From NCBI RefSeq assembly GCF_023159225.1, contig NC_063166.1, forward strand, positions 73,286,575 through 73,350,574: DNA of 64,000 nucleotides. Reading direction: 5' to 3'. How positions within the stretch are numbered: the first letter of the stretch is position 1; every line of letters starts with the position of its first letter. Of the stretch, positions 62,461 through 64,000 are shown piece after piece. The DNA is from Perognathus longimembris pacificus (Eukaryota > Chordata > Mammalia > Rodentia > Heteromyidae). Both the position numbers and the translations under genes were made by a program. Under the pieces are notes generated by a model. The model was not told where the DNA came from. It saw only the letters and a program-made list of their open reading frames with translations, and made no database searches.

Positions 62461-63134
62461 TACACTAGTAGTCCCTAAAAACTAAATAGGTAGGGGACAG
62501 AGAGATAAATATTGGATAATACAAACCAAAACACAATGCTATAGAAGTCTTGGTTCACCACAGGAGTCCTGATGTAGCTGACAATCCGCTATCATATTTT
62601 CCATGAAGAATTGAAACAAGGGAAGTTTGAAGGCTTCAAACACAGGCATGAAAATGTACAAGGAGTTGGAAATGAATACTCATTTGATCCCTGTACACTG
62701 TACATACACACTTTAACCCACAAATAGGAATACTTGGCATGTGTCAATTCAAAAGAAAATTAAATTTACAAAACCTAGCATTTACAAAATGCCTAGCATT
62801 CCCCTTCCAGATACAGTGTTTGCAACTGACATCAACTCTAAGATTCACAATCATACTACTTTTTCTTTCTTTCTTTTTTAAGAGGGGAAATTGAGCATGT
62901 ATAGTGTGTCTGGTACTTACCATGTGATTAATGCTTTCTCACTATTCATATGGGTATTGTTTCACTTTAGGAGGATTAAGCTATCCAATCTTCCAAACGA
63001 CATACCATTAGATACATTCCTGTTACTCCAGCAAAGCTATTTATAATCATCTCCAACTGGAAACACTCAAACACTCATCCACAATCCAATGGACAGCTAA
63101 CTTGTGGCATAAATGCACATTAAGAAAAGGTAAA
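62461..63134. other. Unassigned AT-rich, partly old L1
   Basis: Near 62640-62720 'gaaaatgtacaaggagttgg' and near 63035-63120 'aatcatctccaactggaaac' look like old L1 3' sequence; the rest is unrecognised. Confidence 0.35.
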
Positions 63135-63845
63135 TAGCTCAGATACCCAACAACAGATAAGTGGATCAAGATATGTATTTAAATATATATAATGGAGCTT
63201 AGAATTATCATATTTATTATATTATTATAATTATTTATCCATTAGGAAAAATAATATGCCATTTACAGGGAAGTATATGGACCTGGAAAAAATTATGTTA
63301 AGTGAAGTCAGGCTCAGAGAGACAAAGGGCACATGTTTTCTCTCCTATGTGGAAGTTGATCTAAATTATAAACACATATAATAACATATACAGGGTCTTA
63401 GGCATATATATGCAAACTGACCAAAGTATGGAATGCACAGGAAGGATTCCAAGGGTGCAACTCCTTTGAACAACTAAGTTACAGTTTCACAAAATGAATA
63501 CTAGGAAACTGAAACATATGCTGTTGGGGGAGAGGGGAAGAGGTCAAGGGGAGGGCAGACAAATGGAGAGAGGAAGGGTGGGCAGATGCAGACATGGTAT
63601 TCAATGTACATATGTAAAAATGGAACTGGCTAAGGAAGAGATGGGTGGGACTAGGAGAACTGGGGGGAGAACAATGGAAGGGGTGACATTGGCCAAGGCG
63701 CATTATACTCATAAACTGACATGTTGAATGAAATCCTTTGTAATTCTATACATTTTTAAAAGATGCACTGTACCTATAAACTGACATACTGAAGTAAATT
63801 GCTTTGTACAACTACTTACAGATTTTAAAAATTAAATGAAACAAG
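63135..63845 (+). mobile_element. L1 ORF2 3' end and 3' UTR
   Basis: 'gatacccaacaacagataag', 'gaagtatatggacctggaaa', 'aattatgttaagtgaagtca', 'acatgttttctctcctatgt' then a G-rich polypurine tract (63520-63680) and 3' end. Confidence 0.8.
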
Positions 63846-63884
63846 AAAATTTATAAGTCAAAGAAAATAAATAATAGACACATT

Positions 63885-64000
63885 AAGCCAGGCACTTGTG
63901 GCTCATGCCTGTAATCCTAGCTACTCAAGAGGCTGAGATCTGAGGATCATGGTTCAAAGCCAGCTGAGGCAGGAAAGTCTATGAGACTCTTATCTCCAAT
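63885..64000 (+). mobile_element. B1-Geo SINE, cut by the window end
   Basis: 'aagccaggcacttgtggctc', 'taatcctagctactcaagag', 'gactcttatctccaat'; Geo lies beyond the window. Confidence 0.93.

Overview
This window looks like nuclear DNA of a geomyoid rodent (kangaroo rat, pocket mouse or pocket gopher). The reason is the many copies of a dimeric SINE whose left half is an ID-like tRNA-derived element and whose right half is the 'Geo' unit. From memory of the literature, this IDL-Geo SINE is restricted to Geomyoidea. L1, MaLR-type LTRs, MIR, L2-like and MER20 remnants place it in a placental mammal. I find no protein-coding exon, tRNA, rRNA or CRISPR array that I can support. The only recognisable coding matter is decayed L1 ORF2. 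Most open frames are translations of purine-rich or (CA)n microsatellites or chance frames.

Layout. 0-7 kb: LTR and SINE remnants, a 1.07-kb purine block (2518-3584) and a conserved-looking AT-rich block near 4.7 kb. 7-14.3 kb: a minus-strand L1 with a 14-bp target-site duplication (7409-9492), old LTRs, a CpG-retaining block near 12.9 kb and a MER20. 14.5-20.9 kb: two old plus-strand L1 backbones with nested SINEs, a younger L1 tail and an LTR with 5-bp TSDs. 21-27 kb: a palindromic TG/TA/CA tract, more L1, and an old L1 carrying a perfect 109-bp tandem duplication. 27-48 kb: mostly low-repeat sequence with several candidate conserved noncoding elements (28.4, 33.7, 38.8, 40.4, 43.6 and 44.4 kb) and three CTCF-like motifs (33.35, 46.44 and 47.88 kb). 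48-64 kb: dense retrotransposons, including an LTR at 51.5-52.0 kb, an ID-L1 chimera at 54.7-55.6 kb and a solo LTR at 61.6-62.1 kb.

There is no operon-like gene cooperation to describe. The working picture is a gene desert or large intron with scattered blocks of TAATTA-type motifs and retained CpGs, a pattern typical of developmental enhancers, overlaid by several generations of L1-driven retrotransposition. L1 presumably supplied the machinery for the SINEs, which carry A-rich tails and TSDs. SINE naming used here: IDL-Geo; B1-Geo (a 7SL/B1-like left half with the same Geo right half, perhaps what others call B1-dID); B1-ID; B1-B1-ID; monomeric ID and B1. No database search was possible. 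Family names rest on recognition by eye, and positions of old repeat ends are approximate.
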